A DNA stretch of 64,000 nt from Streptomyces sp. B21-105 (GCF_036898465.1 NZ_JARUMJ010000001.1:7254001-7318000); one strand, 5' to 3'. Positions 17,826-29,216 are shown, counted from the first letter of the stretch. Notes: generated by a model from the letters alone, not told the origin. Translations and numbers: made by a program.

Positions 17826-18725
17826 ATGCACGATGACCAAGTGGACGTGACCACCGAAAAAGTTACGACCTTGATCCACGAACAGTTTCCCCAGTGGAGC
17901 GGCGAGGCGATCCGACCCCTGGCGTCGACCGGGACGGTCCACGCCATTTTCCGCATCGGAAACGACCTCTCTGCGCGTTTCCCCCTGCGTCTGGCCGATG
18001 CTGCCGAGGTGCTGGCGGTCCTGGAACAGGAAGCCCGGGCGAGCGCGGAGCTGGCACAGGTGTCTCGGGTCCCCGCCCCGGAGCCCGTCGCCCTGGGAAA
18101 GCCGGGAGCGGGTTACCCCATGCCGTGGTCGGTCCAGACGTGGTTGCCGGGGACGATCGCCTCCGATGCCGACCCGAGCGGATCGGACGCTTTTGCCGAG
18201 GACCTCGCGGCCTTCATCGCGGCCCTGCGGGACGCCGGGACGCGGGGGCGGCATTTCAGCGGCGCACATCGTGGCGGCGTTCTCGCTCACCACGACGAGT
18301 GGATGGCGAAGTGCTTCGAGGAGAGTGCGGAGCTGCTCGATGTGCCCCGGCTGCGCCAGGTGTGGAGCCGCTTTCGCACCTTGCCGCGCGCGGGTGCCGA
18401 CGTGATGAGCCATGGTGACTTGATTCCCGGCAATGTACTTGTCGCGGGAGGCCGGCTCAGCGGCGTGCTCGACACCGGCGGCTTCGGCCCGGCCGACCCC
18501 GCGCTGGATCTGGTCAGTGCCTGGCACCTCTTGCAGTCGGGCCCGCGGGAAGTGCTCCGGCGGAGACTCGACTGTGACGATCTGGAGTGGGAGCGCGGCA
18601 AGGCGTGGGCGTTCGAACAGGCGATGGGGGTCGTCTGGTACTACGTCGAGAGCAATCCGACGATGAGCGCGATGGGGCGGCGGACGCTCGCCCGCATTCT
18701 GGAGTCGATGGGTGACGCGCCCTGA
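17826..18725 (+). CDS. Aminoglycoside phosphotransferase-family kinase (APH)
   Basis: This 299-aa protein-kinase-like phosphotransferase carries the catalytic loop MSHGDLIPGNVL with D198 and the metal-binding DTGGFGPADPALDL segment. It belongs to the broad APH family, whose members phosphorylate antibiotics, sugars or other small molecules. The N-terminal nucleotide-binding part (IFRIGNDLSARFPLRL) lacks an obvious lysine, as in many Streptomyces paralogues. The ATG at 17826 was chosen because the family domain begins about 10 residues later; longer frames upstream read as low-complexity. The substrate is unknown and antibiotic resistance is not implied. Confidence 0.82.
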   Translation: MHDDQVDVTTEKVTTLIHEQFPQWSGEAIRPLASTGTVHAIFRIGNDLSARFPLRLADAAEVLAVLEQEARASAELAQVSRVPAPEPVALGKPGAGYPMPWSVQTWLPGTIASDADPSGSDAFAEDLAAFIAALRDAGTRGRHFSGAHRGGVLAHHDEWMAKCFEESAELLDVPRLRQVWSRFRTLPRAGADVMSHGDLIPGNVLVAGGRLSGVLDTGGFGPADPALDLVSAWHLLQSGPREVLRRRLDCDDLEWERGKAWAFEQAMGVVWYYVESNPTMSAMGRRTLARILESMGDAP

Positions 18726-18940
18726 GCGTCGGCCGGCGGCGACAGAGACGATCGCGTGCCGCCCCAGCGACAACAGCACCGATGGGAAACGACCGGCCGA
18801 GCCGGGACACCTCGGCCCGTTTCAGGAAACTACTGAGCGCGGACCGCGGCCCCCGTGGCGAGCGATCCTCAGACGCCTGGATCGGATGACAGCGGACAGG
18901 CGAGCCCGGGCATGACCATCCAGCCCCTATGTACTAGAGT

Positions 18941-18958
18941 TATCTCGACATCGAGATA
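18941..18958. promoter_or_regulatory. Perfect palindrome in the aconitase promoter region
   Basis: TATCTCGACATCGAGATA is an 8-bp perfect inverted repeat with a 2-bp spacer, about 130 bp before the acnA start. Its ATCTC-N6-GAGAT core matches the repeat before the XRE-MurA gene. MarR- or TetR-type regulators also use operators of this shape. Confidence 0.6.
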
Positions 18959-19000
18959 TCTGCCGAAGGCGCACCGCAGCCGTCGTTCAGTAAGGGTTAC

Positions 19001-21804
<2,804 letters not shown>

Positions 21805-21868
21805 CAGGCACAGCAAGCGGTTCGGCAACGTCCAGGAGCCGACGGAACGCGTGCGAGAAACTGCTCGA

Positions 21869-21900
21869 GGGCCGTATCCCCGGTGACGGGGGTGCGGCCC
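21869..21900 (+). terminator. Hairpin terminator after acnA
   Basis: GGGCCGTATCCCC and GGGGGTGCGGCCC form a ~12-bp stem with a short GGTGAC-type loop, 65 bp after the acnA stop. Confidence 0.75.
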
Positions 21901-21917
21901 TTCGCCGTGCTCGTCCC

Positions 21918-21953
21918 GAGTCATGTGAGTCATGTGAGTCATGAGAGTCGTGA
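21918..21953. repeat. Four tandem 9-bp repeats (GAGTCATGT)
   Basis: GAGTCATGT occurs twice perfectly and is followed by GAGTCATGA and GAGTCGTGA, head to tail, just behind the acnA terminator. It is noncoding and its role is unknown. Confidence 0.8.
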
Positions 21954-22163
21954 CCGACCTGTGGATCGGACACGGGGTTCCTTCGGCCCCCGGGACGGAA
22001 CCCGCGCAGGGACCGGCACCCCCGGTTCCGGAACGTGACACACACGCCGGCCACGGCGAACAGCTGCGGGGCTCGCCGGGGCGGCGGTGGGTGTCACACG
22101 TGGGGACCGGGCGGTGTCTTCATGCCGAACATCCCCACAGGGACGCGGACAAGGAGAGACACC

Positions 22164-22742
22164 ATGACACTGCGCCTGCCGAAGGCCGAGCTTCCCGCCG
22201 AGCTCAAAGAGAACATGATCAAGCAGCTGGGCGCCGTGCCCGAGAACGTCGAGGTGCTGTGGCACCACCCCCGGGTGGCGCAGGACAACCTGGAGCTCGG
22301 CGCCAGGGTGGGGGCGTGGGAGTCGGTCGAGGCGAGCCTGAAATCGTTTGCGCACATGGCTGTCGCGTCGCAGGTCGGCTGCAGCTGGTGCCTGGACGTC
22401 GGCTATTTCCAGGCACAGAACGAGAACCTGGATCCGGCCAGGGCGAGCCAGGTGCCGCGCTGGCGGGAAGCGGACGTGTTCACGGCGTTGGAGCGCGACG
22501 TCATGGGGTACGCCGAGGCGATGACGAACACGCCGCCGACCGTCACCGACGAACAGTACGCCGCCCTCCTCGAGCGGCTCGGGACGGCGGCGATGGTGGA
22601 GCTCACCGCGTTCATCGCCTACGTCAACCTGGCGACCAGGGCGAATGTCGCGAACGGGGTCACCTCGCAGGGCCTCTCCGACGCGTGCGGGATCCCGTTG
22701 GCCAAGCGCCCGGCGACGTCCCGCGCAGGGTCCACGGCATGA
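22164..22742 (+). CDS. Carboxymuconolactone decarboxylase/AhpD-like protein
   Basis: This 192-aa all-helical CMD-family protein has a redox CxxC pair, C73 and C76 (VGCSWCLDVGYF), as in AhpD-type peroxidase partners. It is preceded by AAGGAGA and its stop overlaps the start of the sigma factor gene by 4 bp. CMD proteins paired with SigJ-like factors are common in actinobacteria and probably sense or remove oxidants, possibly acting on sigma activity. That regulatory role is inferred from gene pairing. Confidence 0.88.
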   Translation: MTLRLPKAELPAELKENMIKQLGAVPENVEVLWHHPRVAQDNLELGARVGAWESVEASLKSFAHMAVASQVGCSWCLDVGYFQAQNENLDPARASQVPRWREADVFTALERDVMGYAEAMTNTPPTVTDEQYAALLERLGTAAMVELTAFIAYVNLATRANVANGVTSQGLSDACGIPLAKRPATSRAGSTA

Positions 22743-23599
22743 CGGCGGACCCGTTCGTCGCCCACCGCAGCCTGCTGTTCACCGTCGCCTACGAGATGCT
22801 CGGCTCCGCTGCCGACGCGGAGGACGTGCTGCAGGAGACCTGGTTGCGGTGGGCCGGCGTCGACCGGTCACGGATCGGCGCCCCGCGGGCGTACCTCGTC
22901 CGCGCCGTCACCCGTCAGGCACTCAATCGCATGCGCACCCTCGCACGCCGCCGCGAGGACTATGTGGGCGAATGGCTGCCCGAACCCCTGCTGACCCACC
23001 CCGACGTGGCCGACGACGTCGAACTCGCGGAAAGCGTCTCCATCGCGATGCTGACCGTCCTGGAGACGCTCACACCGGTGGAACGCGCGGTGTTCGTGCT
23101 CCGCGAGGTCTTCGACATGCCGTACGGCGAGGTCGCCGAAGCCGTGGGCAGGACCCCCGCCGCGGTCCGGCAGGTCGCCCGGCGGGCCCGGGACCACGTC
23201 GCCGCCCGACAGCCACGCGTCAAGGTGAGCCGGTCGGAGCACAAGGCCGTCGTGGACCGATTCGTCACCGCGCTGCACACCGGGCGCATCCAGGACCTCT
23301 TGGAGATCATGGCGCCGGACGTGGTCCTCGTCGCCGACGGAGGCGGGATCACGGCCGCCGCTCCGGCCCCCGTCCACGGGGCCGAACTCGTGGCGGCGAT
23401 GCTCGCCGGCACCGACCGGGCCACCTTCGAAACCACGACGGTATGTCTCAACGGCGCCTCCGCGATCCGGATCGGATCCGACACGGTGGGAGCCACGGTC
23501 AGCCTCGTGATCGAGGACGGGCGCATCACCCGGATCTACGCGACGTCCAACCCGCAGAAGCTGACACGACTCGACACACCAACAGATCTCACCCGGTAG
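22739..23599 (+). CDS. ECF sigma factor, SigJ-like, with C-terminal SnoaL-type domain
   Basis: This 286-aa protein has sigma region 2 at residues ~8-75 (GSAADAEDVLQETWLRW), region 4 at ~110-165 (LTPVERAVFVLREVFDMPYG) and a C-terminal domain of ~110 residues with the NTF2/SnoaL pattern (FVTALHTGRIQDLLEIMAPD). This is the ECF41/SigJ layout, in which the extra domain controls activity. It is translationally coupled to the CMD gene. It likely responds to oxidative or related stress and probably transcribes its own CMD partner. Confidence 0.93.
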   Translation: MTADPFVAHRSLLFTVAYEMLGSAADAEDVLQETWLRWAGVDRSRIGAPRAYLVRAVTRQALNRMRTLARRREDYVGEWLPEPLLTHPDVADDVELAESVSIAMLTVLETLTPVERAVFVLREVFDMPYGEVAEAVGRTPAAVRQVARRARDHVAARQPRVKVSRSEHKAVVDRFVTALHTGRIQDLLEIMAPDVVLVADGGGITAAAPAPVHGAELVAAMLAGTDRATFETTTVCLNGASAIRIGSDTVGATVSLVIEDGRITRIYATSNPQKLTRLDTPTDLTR

Positions 23600-23605
23600 C
23601 TGCAG

Positions 23606-23646
23606 CCCGGGTGTTCCGGGGATGCCTACAGCCGGAAACACCCGGG
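23606..23646 (+). terminator. Hairpin terminator after the sigJ-like gene
   Basis: CCCGGGTGTTCCGG pairs with CCGGAAACACCCGGG around a short loop, beginning 7 bp past the stop codon. Confidence 0.75.
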
Positions 23647-24439
23647 AAGCGTTGCCATCGGTCGCGGAACGACACGGGCCGCGACCTCACCGCACCCAGG
23701 GGGCAGCGCTTCGAATGGCAGTTACCGACAGTTATAGACGGTTACCGACTGCCACTGGCAGCCGCTCGCAGCCAGGTAGCAGCCGCTTCCGCCTGCGCAG
23801 CCACCCCCGCGGGCTACGCAGGCCGGCGCGCACGAGAAGGCGGACACGCTCGTCTTCGACCTGGCCGGGCCGTTTTCCGGCGAAGCCGAATCGTGTTTCC
23901 AGCGTCCTGCGACGACCACGCCACCGCGCCGGTAATCTGGTGTGTGCGGTGATGCAGGGTTCCAGCTGTTTCCGGCGAGGACACGCCGGGCACCGCCGTG
24001 CCCCGGAAGCGGTGAGGTGGCGGCCGGGGAGGAGCGAGGCCACGGCCACGGGCGAGAAGTGTGGTGCATGAAAGCGCCGTTGGCCACGTTTCCTGCTCTC
24101 GGTGTCATTCGGGTTCGGGCCGGGGGCCGCAGCAAGTCACAGGCCGTCGTGGCCTTGCGCCAGGGCTTGCCGCGCAGCCGACGCCGATCCCCGAGGTTCG
24201 GTTCCGCCGGTTTCCCGCCGGGTGGGCCGCCCGCTCGGCCAGGGGGCTCCGGCGGTGGCACCCAACTCGGGCATCCGCCGCATCCCTTGCATCCCTTCCC
24301 TCTCTCGTATCCCTCGCAGCTCTTGAAGTCTCAGGTCCGCTGCGGTGCTCGCCGAAGAAACCTTCTGCGCATACGCGAAACGCTGCGCTTCCCCGTTTAC
24401 AAGTGGGCCGCACGGCGCTACCTTCCGCCACAGGTGAAG
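23647..24439. other. Long noncoding interval before the LPMO gene
   Basis: No supported gene is present in these ~790 bp. Frames on both strands have no start context and read as proline/arginine-rich noise. Near its left end TGGCAGT (23716) and ACTGCCA (23748) form an inverted repeat, and GTTACCGAC is repeated at 23721 and 23741. The composition is slightly less GC-rich than the coding flanks. Confidence 0.5.
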
Positions 24440-24453
24440 TGGGAGCGCTCCCA
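24440..24453. promoter_or_regulatory. CebR-type operator
   Basis: TGGGAGCGCTCCCA is an exact match to the palindrome bound by the cellobiose-responsive LacI repressor CebR in Streptomyces. It lies ~200 bp before the LPMO start. A degenerate copy (TGGGACGCTCCCG, one base shorter) lies at 24494-24506. Confidence 0.88.
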
Positions 24454-24649
24454 TAATGTTCGCTCCGACGGACCGGAACCTGCCGGACCGAGCTGGGACG
24501 CTCCCGCTTCGCGTGATCGACATGCCAGGACGGCGCTGCATCGAACCCGCAACGTCTTGGAACTCCTGCCGAACCGCGTTACCCGTCCCCGCATCCGCAG
24601 TGCACCCCATGTCTGCACGGTCCGTACACGGAAGGCGGACTCATTGAGC

Positions 24650-25732
24650 ATGAAAACTGTCATGATCGCGTCAAATTCGGGCGCGAGGTCGCATTTACGC
24701 ACCCGAGCTCTTCTCCTCGTCCTCATGGCCCTGTTGGCCACCGTCCCCGCACTCGGTCTGATCGTGACCGCCGGCGGAAAGGCGGAAGCTCATGGAACCC
24801 CCATGAAACCCGCCAGCCGCACTTTCCTGTGCTGGCAGGACGCGCTGACCAACACCGGTGAGATCAAACCCATCAACCCGGCCTGCAAGAACGCGCAACA
24901 GGTAAGCGGTACCACACCGTTCTACAACTGGTTCTCGGTGCTGCGTTCCGACGGAGCAGGCCGTACCCGCGGCTTCGTACCGGACGGTCAGTTGTGCAGT
25001 GGCGGCAACACCAACTTCACCGGGTTCAACGCGGCCCGCAGCGACTGGCCGCTCACCCACCTCACCTCGGGTGCGACCGTCGACTTCTCCTACAACGCCT
25101 GGGCCGCACACCCGGGTTGGTTCTACGTCTACGTCACCAAGGACGGCTTCGACCCGACCCGCACGCTCGGCTGGGACGACCTCGAGGACCAGCCCTTCCT
25201 CTCCGTCGACCACCCACCCCTCAACGGCAGCCCCGGCACGGTCGAGGCCAACTACTCCTGGACCGGTCAGCTCCCGGCCAACAAGTCCGGCCGCCACATC
25301 ATCTACATGGTCTGGCAGCGCTCCGACAGTGCCGAGACCTTCTACTCCTGCTCCGACGTCGTCTTCGACGGCGGGAACGGTGAGGTGACCGGGATCCACG
25401 AACCGGGCAACCCGGGCGAGCCGGTCCCCGGTACCTGCACGGCGTCCCGCAGAACCACCAACACCTGGAACGGCGGCTACCAGTCGGAGGTGACCGTCAC
25501 CAACTCGGGTGACGTCCCGATGCTCGGCTGGATGGTCGACTGGACGCTGCCCGGCGGTCAGTCGGTGGTGAGCCTCTGGAGCGGCAACGCGACCTACAAC
25601 GGACAGGCGGTGATGGTCCACAACGCCGACTGGAACGGTTCGTTGAGCCCGGGCCAGAGCACGACGTTCGGATACGTGGTCTCCGGCGCGGGAGGTGACA
25701 GCGCCACGAGCCTCCCCTGCAGGGTCGGTTGA
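24650..25732 (+). CDS. Secreted lytic polysaccharide monooxygenase, AA10 with CBM2
   Basis: This 360-aa exported copper enzyme cleaves crystalline polysaccharide, probably cellulose. A signal peptide ends at AEA, leaving H48 as the mature N-terminal histidine of the copper brace (HGTPMKPASRTFLCW). The second histidine is in AWAAHPGWFYVYV. The AA10 domain spans ~48-240 and a family-2 carbohydrate-binding module the last ~105 residues (TCTASRRTTNTWNGGY to SLPC). The pattern is closer to cellulose-active CelS2-type enzymes than to chitin-active ones. Leu16 is a TTA codon (24695-24697), suggesting bldA dependence. An in-frame TTG at 24644 is better spaced from GGAAGG and is an alternative start. 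A CebR site lies upstream. Confidence 0.93.
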   Translation: MKTVMIASNSGARSHLRTRALLLVLMALLATVPALGLIVTAGGKAEAHGTPMKPASRTFLCWQDALTNTGEIKPINPACKNAQQVSGTTPFYNWFSVLRSDGAGRTRGFVPDGQLCSGGNTNFTGFNAARSDWPLTHLTSGATVDFSYNAWAAHPGWFYVYVTKDGFDPTRTLGWDDLEDQPFLSVDHPPLNGSPGTVEANYSWTGQLPANKSGRHIIYMVWQRSDSAETFYSCSDVVFDGGNGEVTGIHEPGNPGEPVPGTCTASRRTTNTWNGGYQSEVTVTNSGDVPMLGWMVDWTLPGGQSVVSLWSGNATYNGQAVMVHNADWNGSLSPGQSTTFGYVVSGAGGDSATSLPCRVG

Positions 25733-25765
25733 GCGAAAGCAACTCCGAGCGGACTGCTCTGCGCA

Positions 25766-25796
25766 GCCGGTGGGCGAGTGAGCCACGCCCACCGGC
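25766..25796 (+). terminator. Hairpin terminator after the LPMO gene
   Basis: An 11-bp perfect stem, GCCGGTGGGCG with CGCCCACCGGC, flanks a 9-nt loop and starts 34 bp after the stop. Confidence 0.75.
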
Positions 25797-26117
25797 TCCG
25801 CCGGCCGGACCGCGCCGAGAGGGCGGGGTGGCGGCCCGGAGTGTGCTCCGTCCGATGGCGTCGCTGGACGGCGCCGCGTGCGTCGACACCCGGCGCCGCC
25901 GCCCCAGCCCCACCTTTGACGACTGCTGTGATCAACGGTCAACGCCCCACCTGCCGGGCCGAGTCGGCAGGAGGCCGACCGAAATCCCTTTGCCTCCGAT
26001 CGGGCCGGCCACGTAGCGTCCTGCCCATGGGAACCCTGTGACAGCCCCCCGCCCGACCGCGTAGAGCACCGCTCCGCCGTCGTGGCGCGCCGATTCCTGT
26101 CGAATCCGTTCCACCGG

Positions 26118-26152
26118 CCTGTTTCGTGTTTTCCCCGGGCCGAGAACAGGGG
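26118..26152 (+). promoter_or_regulatory. Possible leader hairpin masking the ABC-F ribosome-binding site
   Basis: CCTGTT (26118-26123) can pair with AACAGG (26145-26150). The second arm overlaps the AGGGG that would serve the ATG at 26160. A four-codon mini-ORF (ATG 26027 to TGA 26041) lies upstream. This would resemble the translational or transcriptional attenuation known for some ABC-F genes, but the stem is short. Confidence 0.3.
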
Positions 26153-26159
26153 CTTTTCC

Positions 26160-27959
26160 ATGCATGTGCCATCTTTCCCGTCGGCCGGGCGGCCGGCCCG
26201 AACCATTCCGACCCCTACCGACCGGAGGACTCCGCCCACCCGCGGGCCTCGGCCCACACCTCTTCCCGGCCTCTCCCCGTCCCCCCCTTCCTCCCCCTCC
26301 TCCCAACTGTCCCTGCGGGGAGTCACCAAGCGCTATGACGATCGCCGTGTGCTCGATCAGGTTTCCTTCAGTCTCACCCCCGGTGAGAAGGTCGGCGTGA
26401 TCGGTGACAACGGGGCGGGAAAGTCCACGCTGCTCCGTCTCCTCGCCGACGTCGAACGCCCCGATACCGGGGAGGTCACCGTGGTGGCACCCGGAGGAAC
26501 GGGCTACCTGGCCCAGACGCTCGGTCTCCCCGCGGAGGCCACCGTCCAGGACGCCGTCGACCTGGCGCTGAAGGAACTCCGCGCGCTGGAGTCGGGGCTG
26601 CGACGGACCGAAGTCGCCCTGTCCCACGTCACCCAGGGTGAGGAACTCGAAGCGACGCTCGTCGCGTACGCCCGGCTGACCGAGCGGTACGAGGCACGCG
26701 ACGGCTACGGCGCCGACGCCCGCGTCGATGCCGCGCTGCACGGCCTCGGTCTCCCGGGACTGGCCCGGAGCCGATCGCTCGGGACGCTCTCCGGCGGTGA
26801 GCGGTCGCGGCTGGCGCTGGCGGCGACGCTGGCGTCCCGCCCGGAGCTGCTGCTCCTCGACGAGCCGACGAACGACCTGGACGACCGGGCCGTCGGCTGG
26901 CTCGAGGCGCATCTGCGGGCGCACCGTGGCACCGTCGTCGCAGTCACCCACGACCGCGTGTTTCTGGAACGCATTACCGCCACCGTCCTGGAGGTGGACA
27001 GCGGCCGAGTCACCCGCCACGGAAACGGTTACGCAGGTTACCTCGCAGCCAAGGCCACCGAACGCCGTCGACGCCAATTTCAGTACGACGAATGGCGTGC
27101 GGAGCTCGACCGCAGCCGCCGGTTGGCCGATACCCATGCGGCCCGCCTGGACGGCATTCCTCGGAAAGCGGCGAAAGCCGGTTTCGGCCACGGTGCGTTC
27201 CGGGCACGCGGACGGGCCCACGGAGCGATGAGCAGGATCCGCAACGCCAAGGAGCGGACCGAGCGGCTCATCGCCCACCCGGTCACGCCACCCCCGGACC
27301 CGCTGACCTTCGCCGCCCGCATCGACACCGCGGGCAGGACGTCCCACGGGCCGGCCGCACAGCTCGACGACGTGGTGGTGAAGGGCCGACTGGACGTACC
27401 GGAGTTCCGGCTCGGCACCGCGGAGCGGCTGCTCGTCACCGGACCCAATGGAGCGGGCAAGAGCACCTTGCTGAGCGTCCTGGCCGGCGAACTGCATCCG
27501 GACACGGGCACGGCGAGGGTGCCCGGCAGGGTGGGGCACCTGCGACAGGAGCAGTCTCCGTGGCCGCCAAGCTTCACGGTGCTTGCCGCGTTCGCCCACG
27601 GACGCTCGGGCGACCGGGGCGAACAGGCCGACCGGCTGTTGTCTCTGGGGCTGTTCGAGCCGAGCCAACTGCACTTGCGCGTATTCGAGTTGTCGTACGG
27701 GCAGCGACGGCGGATCGAGCTCGCCCGTCTGGTGAGCGAGCCGGTGGATCTGCTTCTGCTCGACGAGCCCACCAACCATCTCTCGCCCGCCCTGGTCGAG
27801 GAGCTGGAGGCGGCGCTCGCCGACTACGCCGGCGCGGTGGTGCTGGTGACCCACGACCGTCGGATGCGGGCACGCTTCACCGGTTCCCGGCTGGAGCTGA
27901 CCGCGGGGACGGTGGTCGGCGGCGCGCAGCGGTCGGACGGCGATCAGTCGGCCAACTGA
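26160..27959 (+). CDS. ABC-F family ATPase (ribosome-associated)
   Basis: This 599-aa soluble protein with two nucleotide-binding domains and no membrane segments is a ribosome-acting translation factor or antibiotic-protection protein. Domain 1 has GDNGAGKSTLLRLL, LSGGERSRLAL and LLLLDEPTNDLD. Domain 2 has TGPNGAGKSTLLSVL, LSYGQRRRIELAR and LLLLDEPTNHLS. An arginine-rich linker lies between them (ERRRRQFQYDEWRAELDRS). The ATG at 26160 is preferred because AGGGG precedes it, though an in-frame GTG at 26082 exists. A ~45-residue proline/threonine-rich N-tail is unusual. Its 3' end overlaps the convergent esterase gene by 16 bp. Confidence 0.9.
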   Translation: MHVPSFPSAGRPARTIPTPTDRRTPPTRGPRPTPLPGLSPSPPSSPSSQLSLRGVTKRYDDRRVLDQVSFSLTPGEKVGVIGDNGAGKSTLLRLLADVERPDTGEVTVVAPGGTGYLAQTLGLPAEATVQDAVDLALKELRALESGLRRTEVALSHVTQGEELEATLVAYARLTERYEARDGYGADARVDAALHGLGLPGLARSRSLGTLSGGERSRLALAATLASRPELLLLDEPTNDLDDRAVGWLEAHLRAHRGTVVAVTHDRVFLERITATVLEVDSGRVTRHGNGYAGYLAAKATERRRRQFQYDEWRAELDRSRRLADTHAARLDGIPRKAAKAGFGHGAFRARGRAHGAMSRIRNAKERTERLIAHPVTPPPDPLTFAARIDTAGRTSHGPAAQLDDVVVKGRLDVPEFRLGTAERLLVTGPNGAGKSTLLSVLAGELHPDTGTARVPGRVGHLRQEQSPWPPSFTVLAAFAHGRSGDRGEQADRLLSLGLFEPSQLHLRVFELSYGQRRRIELARLVSEPVDLLLLDEPTNHLSPALVEELEAALADYAGAVVLVTHDRRMRARFTGSRLELTAGTVVGGAQRSDGDQSAN

Positions 27960-28936
27960 AGTCCCAGCCAATCGAGTTGTCGTCTCACCTGCTCTGCCTC
28001 GCCCCCTTCGTGCCCGTTGAACGGATAGGCGTGGATCTCCTTGCGGGGACGCGCGCCGTCGCTCAGTTCGCCGTACCGGTTGAACGCCGCGTACACCCCG
28101 CTCGGCGGGCAGACCGTGTCGCGCAGGCCCGTGCCGAAGTGGGCGGGGGCCTGCGCGCGGCGGGCGAAGGACACGCCCTCCACATAAGAAAGGGTTCGGT
28201 AGGCGGTTTCCTCGCTGCCGCGGCGGACGGAGAGGTAGGCGGCGATCTCGCCGTACGGTCCCGCGTCAGTCAGCGCCAACGCCCGCCGGATCCCACACAG
28301 GAACGGAGCCGTGACGAGAACGGCGGCCAGATCGTGGACCAGGCCCGCGACAGCCAATGCCAGTCCGCCGCCCTGGCTGTTGCCGACGGCGGCCGTGCGC
28401 TCCGGGTCGACGCCGGGCAGCGACCGCACTGCCGTCACCGCGCGCACCGCGTCCGTGATCAGACGTCGGTAGTGGTAGTCCAGCGGGGAGAGAAGGCCGC
28501 GGACGGCCGGGCCGGGGCCGCTGGACACGACGGTGTGCGGGTCGGGGGTGTCGCCCCCGCTGCCGTACTGGTCGCCCTGGCCGCGATTGTCCATCAACAG
28601 GTGTGCGTAGCCTGCGTTCACCCAGGTCAGTCGCTCATGAGGAAGGCCGCGGCCGCGTCCGTAGCCGACGTACTCGACGACTGCGGGCAACGGTTCCCGC
28701 GGACCGGCCGGGAGGCTGAACCAGGCTCGGATCGGATCACCTGCGAAACCCCGGAACGTCACGTCCCAGGTCCGCGTCAGTCGGAGACCGGTTTCGACAG
28801 GGCGTACCGACACCAGCGGGTCGTGCTGCGCTGCCTCTTTCCGGGCGGCAGCCCAGTACGCGTCGAAGTCGGCGGGCTCGTCGGGTTCGGGGCGGTGGCG
28901 TTCCAGATCCCGTAGCGGCAGGTCGAACGCGGGCAC
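27944..28936 (-). CDS. Acetyl-xylan esterase (AXE1/cephalosporin-C deacetylase family, CE7-like)
   Basis: This 330-aa alpha/beta-hydrolase has the nucleophile serine in AVGNSQGGGLAL, acid aspartate in GLRDTVCPPSG and histidine in NGHEGG. MDNRGQGDQYG is the oxyanion-side motif of family CE7. It should remove acetyl groups from xylo-oligosaccharides; no signal peptide is visible, so it acts in the cytoplasm on imported oligomers. It is divergent from the hemicellulose importer operon, 280 bp away, which supports a role in the same pathway. Confidence 0.92.
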   Translation of the reverse strand: MPAFDLPLRDLERHRPEPDEPADFDAYWAAARKEAAQHDPLVSVRPVETGLRLTRTWDVTFRGFAGDPIRAWFSLPAGPREPLPAVVEYVGYGRGRGLPHERLTWVNAGYAHLLMDNRGQGDQYGSGGDTPDPHTVVSSGPGPAVRGLLSPLDYHYRRLITDAVRAVTAVRSLPGVDPERTAAVGNSQGGGLALAVAGLVHDLAAVLVTAPFLCGIRRALALTDAGPYGEIAAYLSVRRGSEETAYRTLSYVEGVSFARRAQAPAHFGTGLRDTVCPPSGVYAAFNRYGELSDGARPRKEIHAYPFNGHEGGEAEQVRRQLDWLGLQLAD

Positions 28937-29153
28937 GAGGGCACCTCACAGGGGTGGTGGGCCAACGATTGTTGCGCTGGACATCCAGAAATTTGCGGAG
29001 AACGGTAACACTCGACTCGCTGCGTACCCCTGCATCTACCCGATCGGCAGCGGACTTCAACGCCGCGAGACGTCCCACCGGTCCGCCGTGCAGCAACCAT
29101 TGACAGCGGTTTCCAGAACCCCGTACGTTTCCGCAGAGTTACCGGTAAGGGCA

Positions 29154-29164
29154 CGAAAGTTTCG
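29154..29164. promoter_or_regulatory. CGAAAGTTTCG palindrome, xylanolytic-type operator
   Basis: CGAAAGTTTCG is a perfect odd palindrome 53 bp before the first permease gene. Its reverse complement, CGAAACTTTCG, is the element described in promoters of Streptomyces xylanase genes and linked to XlnR/BxlR-type control. It lies between the divergent esterase gene and the importer operon and may serve both. Confidence 0.65.
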
Positions 29165-29216
29165 AGATCACACGTTGAGATCCGAGTGTTTCGAGAACGC
29201 CCCGGGAGGCCCGAGC

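Noticed and set aside
17826-18725. Aminoglycoside resistance gene
   Set aside because: The APH fold is broad in Streptomyces and nothing here (no cluster, no close motif match) points to an antibiotic substrate.
23622-24261. Several overlapping open frames before the LPMO gene
   Set aside because: None has a start with a ribosome-binding site, and all are proline/arginine-rich in every frame, as expected for noncoding GC-rich DNA.
24494-24506. Second CebR operator (TGGGACGCTCCCG)
   Set aside because: It is one base shorter than the consensus, which destroys the symmetric half-site spacing; kept only as a weak note.
26082-26159. N-terminal extension of the ABC-F protein from GTG 26082
   Set aside because: The extra 26 residues have no resemblance to the family and lie in the probable leader; ATG 26160 has a ribosome-binding site.
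28963-28974. CAACGATTGTTG as an operator for the esterase gene
   Set aside because: Only the outer four bases are symmetric and no known regulator motif fits.
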